Shown here piece after piece: positions 1 to 7,165 of a stretch of DNA of 10,177 bases. Position 1 is the first letter of the stretch. Each line of letters starts with the position of its first letter. The DNA is from UBA4055 sp036721445 (GTDB taxonomy: Bacteria; UBA4055). Below the pieces are notes generated by a model. That model was given only the letters and a program-made list of their open reading frames with translations, ran no database searches and was not told the DNA's origin. The DNA lies in NCBI GenBank assembly GCA_036721445.1, contig DAIMKZ010000085.1, positions 1 through 10,177 on the forward strand, in the 5' to 3' direction. The position numbers and the translations under genes were made by a program.

Positions 1-23
1 TTCGGGAAGCTGTTAAATTTATC

Positions 24-52
24 TTGAAACAGGTAATATAATAATGTATATT
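24..52 (+). promoter_or_regulatory. Candidate sigma70-type promoter for the operon
   Basis: A TTGAAA box at 24-29 is followed after 17 bases by TATATT at 47-52, close to the bacterial consensus and placed 30 bases before the mrpE start. A perfect TATAAT also lies at 37-42, but it has only a weak -35 match (TTAAAT, 13-18), so the exact -10 is uncertain. The region is A+T-rich, which raises the chance of accidental matches. No other promoter-like gap exists downstream, so this is the only visible candidate in the window for driving the whole operon. An upstream promoter remains possible. Confidence 0.5.
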
Positions 53-67
53 GAATTTCCAATACAT

Positions 68-74
68 AGAGGAG
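68..74 (+). promoter_or_regulatory. Ribosome binding site of mrpE
   Basis: AGAGGAG lies 7 bases before the ATG at 82 and fixes that start. It is a strong Shine-Dalgarno match of bacterial type. Confidence 0.8.
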
Positions 75-81
75 TAAAAGA

Positions 82-570
82 ATGAATAAAGCGGTCAGAG
101 TGATCTTCTCAACTGTAGTTTTGACTTTATTTTACTATATCTGGACTCGGACAAGTAATATAAACAACCTGATAGTTACGGCTTCACTGGCCTTTTTGGT
201 GAGTCTGATTTACAGTAATTATCTCAGAAGCCCTATACTTCATCCGAAAAAGCTCGTTTATGCGTTATTCTATGTGTTTTATCTTTTTTATGAGATTATT
301 AAAGCGAATATTGATGTTGCTTTAAGGGTCATTAAGCCTGTTATACCGATCAATCCCGGTATCGTCAAAGTAAAGACGAAGCTCAAGTCCCCTATGGGAA
401 GGCTGATCCTAACTAACTCGATCACGCTGACACCGGGAACTCTCACCGTGGATATCAAAGACGATACATTATACATACACTGGATAGATGTGAAGGACAA
501 GGAAGAATCAAAAGCGACTGAAAAGATCGTATCGAATTTCGAAAAATATTTGGAGGTGATCTTTGGATAA
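82..570 (+). CDS. mrpE: Mrp/MBX antiporter subunit E (MrpE/MnhE; MbhA-like)
   Basis: This 162-residue membrane protein belongs to the MrpE/MnhE family, a small subunit of multisubunit Na+/H+ antiporters and of the Mrp-derived module in MBH/MBX complexes. Hydrophobic segments lie near residues 6-21, 29-47 and 58-80. The family signature follows: a basic amphipathic stretch (KANIDVALRVIKP, 74-86) and NSITLTPGTLTVD (112-124), then a soluble C-terminal domain with YIHWID (131-136). The length is normal for the family. The ATG is supported by AGAGGAG 7 bases upstream. It is the first gene of the operon and overlaps mrpF by 8 bases. The family assignment is firm; its exact role in the complex (assembly or ion path) is inferred. 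Confidence 0.95.
   Translation: MNKAVRVIFSTVVLTLFYYIWTRTSNINNLIVTASLAFLVSLIYSNYLRSPILHPKKLVYALFYVFYLFYEIIKANIDVALRVIKPVIPINPGIVKVKTKLKSPMGRLILTNSITLTPGTLTVDIKDDTLYIHWIDVKDKEESKATEKIVSNFEKYLEVIFG
552..556 (+). promoter_or_regulatory. Ribosome binding site deciding the TTG start of mrpF
   Basis: GGAGG, inside the end of mrpE, sits 6 bases before a TTG at 563. No ATG occurs in this frame until residue 27, which would remove the first membrane helix, so this site decides the start. Confidence 0.8.
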
Positions 571-832
571 ACTGCCCGAAATAATACTGCAGATATCTAC
601 TTATTTTGTTTCTGCGGGGATAATACTGGCCACTTTGCGGATGATAAAGGGGCCGACAATGGCGGACAGAGTGATAGCTCTTGACACTTTCACGGTCATT
701 TCCATTTCACTTATTGTTCTGATCGCGTGTCTCGCCGGCCGTGTCATATTTCTCGATGTGGGAATGGTTTACGCGATATTGAGTTTTATCGGTGTCGTCG
801 CAGTGGCAAGATATATCGAGGGAGGTCTGTGA
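563..832 (+). CDS. mrpF: Mrp/MBX antiporter subunit F (MrpF/MnhF; MbhB-like)
   Basis: This 89-residue protein has three predicted membrane helices (about 8-26, 43-60 and 63-84). It carries the MrpF signature KGPTMADRVIALD at 29-41, whose Asp35 is the conserved acidic residue of the family. Length is typical. Translation starts at TTG, supported by GGAGG 6 bases upstream, within the last codons of mrpE. The 8-base overlap with mrpE and the 1-base overlap (TGATG) with mrpG suggest translational coupling. It is an integral subunit of the Mrp-type ion-translocating module. Confidence 0.94.
   Translation: MDKLPEIILQISTYFVSAGIILATLRMIKGPTMADRVIALDTFTVISISLIVLIACLAGRVIFLDVGMVYAILSFIGVVAVARYIEGGL
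821..825 (+). promoter_or_regulatory. Ribosome binding site deciding the mrpG start
   Basis: GGAGG lies 6 bases before the ATG at 832. The frame stays open upstream to 727, but only the 832 start has a proper site and gives the normal MrpG N-terminus. Confidence 0.75.
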
Positions 833-1173
833 TGCAGTGGAATTCTCTTTTAGGTTCGATACTTACACTTTCAGGCTCGATATTTCTGTTCCTCGGCGCG
901 CTCGGAGTTTTCAGGATGCCCGATGTTTACAACAGGATGCAGGCCGGCACAAAGGCCACGACCCTCGGCACGATGCTAACCCTTATCGGCATAGGAATAT
1001 GTCACTATGAATGGCTCGGTCAGATATTCATACTCATCATGTTCATAGCTCTGACCAATCCAATATCATCACACGCTCTCGCAAGAGCTGCGCATTTTAG
1101 AGGAATACCGCTGACGGAAAAAAGCGTTACCGACAAACTCAAAGAAGATGAAACAGCACCGGAGGCAAAATGA
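832..1173 (+). CDS. mrpG: Mrp/MBX antiporter subunit G (MrpG/MnhG; MbhC-like)
   Basis: This 113-residue protein has three membrane helices (about 5-26, 44-58 and 61-76). It carries the MrpG signature GALGVFRMPDVYNRMQAGTK at 22-41 and NPISSHALARAA at 76-87. The reading frame is open 35 codons further upstream, but that extension is an overlap with mrpF; the start at 832 has GGAGG 6 bases away and the expected family length. It shares one base with mrpF (TGATG) and four with the next gene (ATGA). The C-terminal tail (about 92-113) is charged and probably cytoplasmic. Confidence 0.94.
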   Translation: MQWNSLLGSILTLSGSIFLFLGALGVFRMPDVYNRMQAGTKATTLGTMLTLIGIGICHYEWLGQIFILIMFIALTNPISSHALARAAHFRGIPLTEKSVTDKLKEDETAPEAK

Positions 1174-1430
1174 CAGAACTCCAGCAGGGAATAATAATTC
1201 TGATGGGAATCGCTATGGTCGTTTCGGCCGGACTCGCGATGTATGTTAAAGACCTTATCTCGTCGGTCATAGCGGTCGGTGTGGTCAGTCTGTTCGCCTC
1301 GATACTTTATCTGATACTCCAGGCGCCGGATGTAGCGATGACGGAGGCTGCGATAGGCGCGGGTCTCTCAACTCTGATATTTCTCTATGCCCTTCATAAA
1401 ACAACGGACAGGGAGGAAGAAAATGATTAA
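1170..1430 (+). CDS. DUF4040 / MbhD-like subunit (MrpA C-terminal part)
   Basis: This 86-residue membrane protein matches the DUF4040 segment that forms part of the C-terminus of MrpA and is a separate subunit (MbhD/MbxD) in MBH and MBX. Three helices are visible (about 6-24, 29-50 and 58-76). The diagnostic motif LQAPDVAMTEAAIGAG (50-65) contains Asp54 and Glu59, in membrane positions suited to ion transfer. Start: ATG overlapping the mrpG stop (ATGA), with GGAGG at 1161-1165, only 4 bases away. The tail is highly acidic (REEEND). No N-terminal MrpA antiporter domain precedes it, so MrpA is represented here only by its C-terminal pieces. Confidence 0.9.
   Translation: MTELQQGIIILMGIAMVVSAGLAMYVKDLISSVIAVGVVSLFASILYLILQAPDVAMTEAAIGAGLSTLIFLYALHKTTDREEEND
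1412..1416 (+). promoter_or_regulatory. Ribosome binding site deciding the MbhE-MrpB fusion start
   Basis: GGAGG lies 6 bases before the ATG at 1423. An earlier in-frame ATG at 1387 has no such site and would add twelve residues that are only a shadow of the preceding gene. Confidence 0.7.
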
Positions 1431-2127
1431 GAGACTTTTCGCGTTCATTCTTCTGATATTCACTTCAGTAATGTTCTATTCAATATTTTCAAATACAGTT
1501 CAAAATACTGAACTCAAAGGTGTTGCTAAGGAATATGCCGAAAAAGGTGCAGATGAGCTTGGTGCGCAAAACCTCGTGACGGCGATCGTCGTAACATACA
1601 GGGGACTTGACACTCTCGGCGAAGTAGCTGTACTTTTTCTGGCGGCAACTGGTGTAGCTGTACTTTTACGGCGGAGAAAAGAAGATGAAGTTTCGCCGGA
1701 TCCGGAAGGTAAACCAAAGCGTCAGTCGAGCGAACTTTTGAGAACGGGTGCTGATCTTCTCGCCCCGATAATGGTTATGTTCGGTATATATATTTTCATT
1801 AACGGTCACCTGTCTCCCGGAGGCGGTTTCCAGGGCGGGGCAGTGATCGCATCGGCAGTACTGCTTCTTTTCCTTTCGGATATAAATTATAAAATAAACC
1901 ACACATTTTTCGGTTTGATCGAGTCGTCATCAGGAGTACTTTATGTGGTTATCGGAATACTGGGGATCTTTCTTGCCGGAGGATTTCTGGACAACAGGAT
2001 ACTGCCCCTCGGGGAACTCGGTTCGATCCTGAGCGCAGGTGCTATTCCTGTGATCTACACTCTGATAGGGCTGAAAGTCGGGACCGAACTCGCCGGAATT
2101 ATCGATAATATGAGGAGGGATAACTGA
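1423..2127 (+). CDS. mrpB: Fused MbhE-like (MrpA C-terminal) and MrpB-like subunit
   Basis: This 234-residue protein joins two modules that are often separate. Residues 1-84 resemble MbhE, the last part of MrpA: an N-terminal helix (4-24), a soluble loop (25-50) and the motif TYRGLDTLGEVAVLF (58-72). A charged linker follows (RRRKEDE and on to about 105). Residues 108-234 are MrpB/MnhB/MbhF-like, with NGHLSPGGGFQGGAVIAS at 127-144 and three further helices. The start at 1423 is chosen because GGAGG lies 6 bases upstream and the 8-base overlap matches the spacing style of the operon. Its stop shares one base with mrpC. Both modules belong to the Mrp-type ion-translocating part. Confidence 0.9.
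   Translation: MIKRLFAFILLIFTSVMFYSIFSNTVQNTELKGVAKEYAEKGADELGAQNLVTAIVVTYRGLDTLGEVAVLFLAATGVAVLLRRRKEDEVSPDPEGKPKRQSSELLRTGADLLAPIMVMFGIYIFINGHLSPGGGFQGGAVIASAVLLLFLSDINYKINHTFFGLIESSSGVLYVVIGILGIFLAGGFLDNRILPLGELGSILSAGAIPVIYTLIGLKVGTELAGIIDNMRRDN
1624..1667 (+). repeat. 14-base direct repeat inside the MbhE-like coding region
   Basis: GTAGCTGTACTTTT occurs at 1624-1637 and again at 1654-1667, exactly 30 bases apart. In the protein it encodes VAVLF and VAVLL ten residues apart within one membrane helix. It looks like coincidence of codon use or a small in-frame duplication; no function is implied. Confidence 0.6.
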
Positions 2128-2480
2128 TGAATGCGGTTTATGTAACGGGTTTTGCCCTCATCATAATCGGATTGTGGGGAATGCTCACTCAAAAGAACAT
2201 GATAAAGATGATACTCGGGCTGGCCGTGGTTGAAACAGGGGTCCAGCTGATCATGGTCGCCACCGGATATATCGGCGGAAGAACAGCTCCGATCCTAGAT
2301 TCTGCAGTACCGGTAAAGGAAGCCGCTGAAATGATAGTCGATCCGGTACCTCAGGCTCTTGTGCTTACGGCTATCGTCATTGGTGTCGCAGTCAATGCTC
2401 TCGCTCTTACTTTCGTCGTAAGACTCTATCAGAAAAGAAGATCTTTGAACATAACCGACTACAAGGACTTAAAATGGTAA
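2127..2480 (+). CDS. mrpC: Mrp/MBX antiporter subunit C (MrpC/MnhC; NuoK-like, MbhG-like)
   Basis: This 117-residue protein is homologous to NuoK and carries the MrpC signature DPVPQALVLTAIVIGVAVNA at 72-91. Helices are at about 4-20, 26-48 and 76-101. Glu36 in GLAVVETGVQL (31-41) matches the conserved membrane glutamate of the NuoK family. Start: ATG overlapping the previous stop by one base (TGATG), with GGAGG at 2114-2118, 8 bases upstream. It overlaps the following large antiporter gene by 7 bases. Length is normal for MrpC. Confidence 0.94.
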   Translation: MNAVYVTGFALIIIGLWGMLTQKNMIKMILGLAVVETGVQLIMVATGYIGGRTAPILDSAVPVKEAAEMIVDPVPQALVLTAIVIGVAVNALALTFVVRLYQKRRSLNITDYKDLKW

Positions 2481-5400
2481 ATCCGATATATATAATCGCT
2501 ATCCTGCTGGGGCTGGGATTTCTGCTGCCCTCGATCAGTAAGGCCGGAAACAGAATAACCGGGACCGTATTCTATGCGGGGCTGATATCGGTTTTCGCTG
2601 TAAGTTACCAGTGGTTCGCTCATTTTGCATTGAAAGGCGGAGAGACCGTTCAGATATTTACTGCAGGCGTAAAACCTCCGCTTTCAATAAATTTTCAGAT
2701 CGGGTTTACAGAATCTGTTCTTCTTGCAGCGATCAATTTTGCTGCAATAGCAGGCGCGATCTACATGACTAAACCGATTTTCGAGACCGGCGTGCGCGCG
2801 ATGGTCCTTTTCATGCTTCTTGTAATGGGTCTGAACGGTCTTGTTATGACGAGAGACCTTTTCAACATTTTCGTATTTCTTGAAATAACCGCAATTTCAA
2901 CTTATTCTCTGGGGGGGATGGACAGGTCTGTAAGATCGCTTTCGGCCGGTTTCAAGTATATGCTTGCGGGAGGCCTGGCTTCGGTACTTCTGCTTCTCGG
3001 AATAATTATTGTTTATTCGCTGACAGGATCGCTCAATATTGACGGAATAGCATCTTCTGCCGGACAGGTCACGAATGTAAAACTGCTTTCGGCCGGCCTG
3101 CTGCTCATAACAGTTTCGTTCCTTGTCGAAACGAAGCAGTTCCCGGTCAACGGGTGGGCTATAGATTTTTACGACGGTGTCAAGCCGGGTTTCACCGGAC
3201 TTTCGGCAGCTATAGGCACATCAGCGGTATTTTTTGCACTGTATAAAATTATGCCTGTATTTTCGGTCAGCCTTCTTAACATGATCGCGGCAACAGGACT
3301 CATAACTTTCTTTTTCTCCAACCTTATGGGCATGAAGCAGACTGAACCTAGGAGAATGCTTGGGTATTCATCAGTCGCACAGATGGGACTTGTGGCCGGT
3401 GCAGCTGCCTGGAGCACGGGTTTAGGATCGGACAATAAATTATTTTTCTTAATATTACTTCCTTTGCTGCTGAATCATTTTTTTGCAAAAATGGCTCTAT
3501 TCTGGATAACAGGTCTAATAAAAAGGCACCATGTAAGTGAGTGGGGTATTCTAAGAGAGAATAAAGGCCTGCATAGGATATTTGTGGTTATGGTGATAGC
3601 TCTGATCGGACTGCCGCCTTTTCCCGCTTTCTGGGCAAAATGGAATCTCGTGATGGCTCTGTCTGCCCATTCAAAGTTCTTCGCAGTATGGATAATTCTT
3701 GCCGGTTCGCTTTTCGAAGCAGTATATATGCTCAAATGGCTGGGCTATACGATGGACAGGAACTATAAAAAGGACCTCATAGAATACAATTCATATAAAA
3801 TGCTCGCCCTGCAGATATTAACTCTGGTTTTCCTTGTCGTAAGCGCATATTATTTTATAGATTCCAACAAATCGGACCTGATATTCTATATTCCTTTCAC
3901 TCTGGGTCTTGCGTTCGTGTACCTCGGAGCACTGCCTGAGAAGCTCAAAGGTGTTATCTCGATCTTTGCGATGACCGCATACGCTTATGTTTATATACCC
4001 GCGCAGACCGGTTTTATTCAGATCTTCAACATAATGTTCATTTCCGGCTCGGTAATTCTCACGATAGCCGTTCTGAACCGTAAAAAGAGATCATCTCATT
4101 TCTTCATGCTGCTTACTCTTATGACCGGGTCTCTTGTCGCACTTACCACAGCTTCAACCATGCTTCAGTTCTTCTTCTCATGGGAAATAATGACCGTTTC
4201 ATCATATCTTCTGATCCATAGAGGAAAGGGTTCAAGAGAAGAAGCGTTCAGATATGTGATTTTCTCTCTCGCCGGAGCTTTTCTGATACTCACAGGTTTC
4301 GGTTATGCTTTCAATTCCTATCCTCATCAATTCGGATTCGAGATACTTGCTTTGGCCGGAAAGAACTCGGTCGTATCCTTCATTCTGATCTCACTGGGAT
4401 TTTTGGTTAAAAGCGCCGCACTCGGTGTTCATCTCTGGATAGCGGGTTCATACGCGAAAGCCGAGGATGATGTGAGTTCATTCCTTTCCGCACTTCTTTC
4501 AAAAGCCGGCATATTCGGATTTGTACTTCTTCTTCTGACGATGGGTGTTCCCGCAATGATGAGCGGAATTGATCTTGCCTATCTGCTTGGATGGGTCGGA
4601 GCTCTGACAGCGCTTATCGGGACAATGATGGCCATCTATGAGGAGGACGCGAAGCGGCTTCTGGCATATTCCAGTATGGGTCAGGTCGGCTATATTATTC
4701 TCGGACTTGCCGTCATGTCATCACTCGGCTGGACCGCGGCTCTGTTTCAGATGGTCAATCACTTCCTTATAAAAGGAGTCCTGTTCCTCGCTATCGCCGG
4801 TGTAATATTCCGTACAGGCACTTCAGATATGTATAAGATGGGCGGCCTGATAAAGAAAATGCCGTGGTCGTTCACTTCTGTTATGTTCGGGATAATAGCG
4901 ATATCCGGCGTTCCTCCGCTAACAGGTTTCGGTGCAAAATGGCTGATGTATAATGCGCTTATTGAAAAAGGCTGGTACCTTCAGACCGGAATGGCGTTCT
5001 TTGCAAGCACGGTTGCTTTCCTGTACTGCTTCAGGCTGATCCATGCGATCTTCCTCGGTCAACCCAAGACAGAGTATAGAAATGTAAAAGAAGCTCCGGC
5101 CTGGTTTATCGTAGCGCAGTACATTTTTATAATGGTGATCTTTCTTTTTTCAATATTCCCCAAACTGCTGATTGACAGAATTTCCGCTGTCGTCGATCCT
5201 ATCTTCGGACAGAGCCTGGTATGGGACGGAAATTCGGTGTCAAGTTCATTAGGATACTGGAACGCGACTATAATTATGACGGTAGTCGGGGCAGTTTTCG
5301 TAATACTTGCCGCTTTACTGTTCATTAAGCTGCCCAGGATACAGAAAGTAAAGCAGTTCAATATAGTTTTTTCTGCCGAGAGACCCGAAACTCCGGAACT

Positions 5401-5617
5401 CACGCATTTCGCCTATGAATTCTTTAAGCCTTACAGAAGAGCTATGGGCTGGATGGTCAGGCCGCATGCGATAAGGTTCTGGGACGGAGTATCAAACTGG
5501 GCTATGACTTTCTCGGATTCGTTCAGAAAAATTTATACCGGCAACGGACAGACTTATATCTTTCACATCGTGCTTTTCGCGACGGTACTGTTCTTTATTG
5601 TAATAGGAGTTAACTGA
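2474..5617 (+). CDS. Tandem MrpD-like double antiporter subunit (MbxH-MbxH' type fusion)
   Basis: This 1047-residue polytopic protein contains two MrpD/NuoL-M-N-type proton-conducting units in one chain. Unit 1 (about 1-435) has the TM5 glutamate E137 (VFLEITA), K221, K258, N334-H335 with K339, and K389 in PPFPAFWAKW. Unit 2 (about 436-860) has the matching E571 (SWEIMT), K646, K677, N762-H763 with K767, and K822 in PPLTGFGAKW. The pairs are offset by about 419-434 residues, a clear tandem duplication. Both sets of charged residues are complete, so both units could move ions. Residues 875-1047 form a tail with helices near 877-898 and 931-951, an amphipathic stretch, and a last helix after YTGNGQTY, as at the C-terminus of NuoL/HyfB proteins. 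AAGGA at 2463-2467 supports the start. MBX complexes have two separate MrpD homologues (H and H'), and this looks like their fusion. The TM7 loop of unit 1 is divergent. Confidence 0.93.
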   Translation: MVNPIYIIAILLGLGFLLPSISKAGNRITGTVFYAGLISVFAVSYQWFAHFALKGGETVQIFTAGVKPPLSINFQIGFTESVLLAAINFAAIAGAIYMTKPIFETGVRAMVLFMLLVMGLNGLVMTRDLFNIFVFLEITAISTYSLGGMDRSVRSLSAGFKYMLAGGLASVLLLLGIIIVYSLTGSLNIDGIASSAGQVTNVKLLSAGLLLITVSFLVETKQFPVNGWAIDFYDGVKPGFTGLSAAIGTSAVFFALYKIMPVFSVSLLNMIAATGLITFFFSNLMGMKQTEPRRMLGYSSVAQMGLVAGAAAWSTGLGSDNKLFFLILLPLLLNHFFAKMALFWITGLIKRHHVSEWGILRENKGLHRIFVVMVIALIGLPPFPAFWAKWNLVMALSAHSKFFAVWIILAGSLFEAVYMLKWLGYTMDRNYKKDLIEYNSYKMLALQILTLVFLVVSAYYFIDSNKSDLIFYIPFTLGLAFVYLGALPEKLKGVISIFAMTAYAYVYIPAQTGFIQIFNIMFISGSVILTIAVLNRKKRSSHFFMLLTLMTGSLVALTTASTMLQFFFSWEIMTVSSYLLIHRGKGSREEAFRYVIFSLAGAFLILTGFGYAFNSYPHQFGFEILALAGKNSVVSFILISLGFLVKSAALGVHLWIAGSYAKAEDDVSSFLSALLSKAGIFGFVLLLLTMGVPAMMSGIDLAYLLGWVGALTALIGTMMAIYEEDAKRLLAYSSMGQVGYIILGLAVMSSLGWTAALFQMVNHFLIKGVLFLAIAGVIFRTGTSDMYKMGGLIKKMPWSFTSVMFGIIAISGVPPLTGFGAKWLMYNALIEKGWYLQTGMAFFASTVAFLYCFRLIHAIFLGQPKTEYRNVKEAPAWFIVAQYIFIMVIFLFSIFPKLLIDRISAVVDPIFGQSLVWDGNSVSSSLGYWNATIIMTVVGAVFVILAALLFIKLPRIQKVKQFNIVFSAERPETPELTHFAYEFFKPYRRAMGWMVRPHAIRFWDGVSNWAMTFSDSFRKIYTGNGQTYIFHIVLFATVLFFIVIGVN

Positions 5618-6528
5618 TGGAAAACTTCTGGACTACGCTTCTTTACGCATTTATCTCAATGTTCATAATCTTCAATTACGGAATGCTTTTAGGCGGCGTA
5701 ATGTACAAAATTATCGGCAGGGTCCAGGGTAGGTTCGGCCCTCCGGTCTGGCAGCCTTATATCAATCTTGTGAAAGTGATGGGTGTAAGGACAGGTGTGT
5801 CGCACGGGATAATGTTCTGGCTCGGCCCGGTGTTCAGATTCACCGGAGGTATTGGCCTTTTCCTGTTCATGCCCGTTGTTTACGGATGTCCGTGGATGCA
5901 GAATTTCAGTTTCTCCGGCGATCTGCTTCTAGTTGTTTATTTTATTTTCTTCGGCATGCTGGGAATGGCTCTCGGCGCGGCTGAATCGGGACATCCTTAT
6001 TCTCCGATGGGAATAATGAGAGGACTGTCCCAGGTGTCTGTTTCGGAAGTTCCTTTTGCCCTGGCGATAATTTCCCTTGCGGCCCAGCACCAGACGCTTT
6101 CAATAACAGAGATCGTAGCGGCTCAGCAGGGGGGATTTATGAACTGGAACATGGTGACCAACCCGGTCGCGACTCTGGCGGGAATGATGGCGTTCCTCGG
6201 TATGATGATGCAGGCTCCGTTCAATCTCCACATAGCCCCGCAGGAGATACCCATCGGACCGCCTACCGAATACAATTCCAACTTTCTGGGCTACATGCAG
6301 GCCAACAGGGCTTTTTTCGCTTCAGCTAAACTTGTTCTCTTTATGAACCTGTTCTTCGGCGGAGCAACGAACATACCTGTTCTCGTACTGAAAACGTTCC
6401 TGCTTTATTTTCTCTGCGTATTCGTAGGAGCGGTGAACCCGAGGTTCACTCTCGAGAACTCGGTCAGATGGTTCATAAGAATACCTGCGGCTACAGGCAT
6501 AATTGCGGTACTTTTATACACTTTCTAA
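5617..6528 (+). CDS. mbxM: NuoH-like membrane anchor subunit (MbxM/MbhM; respiratory-chain NADH dehydrogenase subunit 1 family)
   Basis: This 303-residue membrane protein of the NuoH/HyfC family connects the peripheral redox arm to the antiporter units. Family motifs are RVQGRFGPPVWQPYINLVKV (35-54), ESGHPYSPMGIMRGLSQVSV (123-142) and PQEIPIGPPTEYN (208-220). The acidic residues E123, E144, E210 and E218 match the positions that line the ion/quinone channel region of complex I, supporting energy coupling. About eight helices are visible. Start: ATG sharing one base with the preceding stop (TGATG), with AGGAG at 5605-5609. The sequence is of the hydrogenase/MBX type rather than of true complex I, and it directly precedes the NuoB-like gene as in MBX loci. 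Confidence 0.93.
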   Translation: MENFWTTLLYAFISMFIIFNYGMLLGGVMYKIIGRVQGRFGPPVWQPYINLVKVMGVRTGVSHGIMFWLGPVFRFTGGIGLFLFMPVVYGCPWMQNFSFSGDLLLVVYFIFFGMLGMALGAAESGHPYSPMGIMRGLSQVSVSEVPFALAIISLAAQHQTLSITEIVAAQQGGFMNWNMVTNPVATLAGMMAFLGMMMQAPFNLHIAPQEIPIGPPTEYNSNFLGYMQANRAFFASAKLVLFMNLFFGGATNIPVLVLKTFLLYFLCVFVGAVNPRFTLENSVRWFIRIPAATGIIAVLLYTF

Positions 6529-6544
6529 ACAAACGGAGCTGTAA

Positions 6545-7156
6545 ATGACTGATAAAAATATGGAAAATGAAAAATTTTATGCCGACCCGGAGCTGTTCTG
6601 CACAGAGAAACCGAAAGAAGTCCCCAGAATAAACGGTATCATTCAGAAATTCTACGACTGGGCTCAGGCCAACTCCCTCTGGCTGCTCGCTTTCGGAACA
6701 GGCTGCGGATCGATAGAGATGCGTCCCTTATACACCGCGAGGTTCGATATATCAAGGTTCGGTATAGCTCCGAGGCCCACACCGAGGCAGTCAAACCTGT
6801 TCATAATAAGCGGATATGTTTCGGTTAAGACGCTGAAGAGGATCGTAAGAAGCTATGAGCAGATGCAGAATCCCAAGTTCGTTATAGGACTCGGGAGCTG
6901 CACGATAAACGGAGGCATGTACTGGGACAGCTACAATACAATAAACAGGCTCGACCACTACATTCCTGTGGATGTTTATGTAGCGGGATGCATGCCGAGG
7001 CCTGAAGCGCTGATAGCCGGTTTTGACGAGCTTAAAAAAAGGATAAAGGAAGGAAGAGCTGAGGGCGCGAACGAATACGCTAAAAATTTCGAATGGTACA
7101 AGGCTAATCAGAAAAAGATAATCACCGACTGGGATATGCCTGATTATAACTGGTAG
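6545..7156 (+). CDS. mbxJ: NuoB-like small iron-sulfur subunit (MbxJ-type) with three cluster cysteines
   Basis: This 203-residue soluble protein of the NuoB/small hydrogenase subunit family normally holds the proximal [4Fe-4S] cluster. Visible motifs are GTGCGSIEM (51-59), RFGIAPRPTPRQSNLFIISG (71-90), GLGSCTINGG (115-124) and VAGCMPRPEA (146-155). Cluster cysteines are C54, C119 and C149. The first motif normally supplies two cysteines (CC in complex I, CxxC in hydrogenases), but only one is present here; C19 lies far away in an N-terminal extension. Three-cysteine ligation of a site-differentiated cluster was reported for the archaeal MBS/MBX sulfane reductase, which fits. GGAG at 6535-6538 supports the start. 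The preceding gap of 16 bases is the longest between genes in the operon. Confidence 0.92.
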   Translation: MTDKNMENEKFYADPELFCTEKPKEVPRINGIIQKFYDWAQANSLWLLAFGTGCGSIEMRPLYTARFDISRFGIAPRPTPRQSNLFIISGYVSVKTLKRIVRSYEQMQNPKFVIGLGSCTINGGMYWDSYNTINRLDHYIPVDVYVAGCMPRPEALIAGFDELKKRIKEGRAEGANEYAKNFEWYKANQKKIITDWDMPDYNW

Positions 7157-7165
7157 GGGACCAAA

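Noticed and set aside
3..41. Possible 3' end of an upstream gene (frame 3 reads REAVKFILKQVI then TAA)
   Set aside because: Only twelve codons are visible and other frames also stop within this stretch, so coding cannot be shown. If real, the candidate promoter would overlap the end of that gene.
82..5617. Stand-alone Mrp Na+/H+ antiporter operon
   Set aside because: The N-terminal MrpA antiporter domain is absent, and the genes run without a break into the NuoH/B/C/D-like genes, so the Mrp module belongs to a redox complex.
6529..6544. Terminator or internal promoter in the largest intergenic gap
   Set aside because: Only 16 bases are present, with no inverted repeat, no T-run and no promoter boxes; they contain just the ribosome binding site of the next gene.
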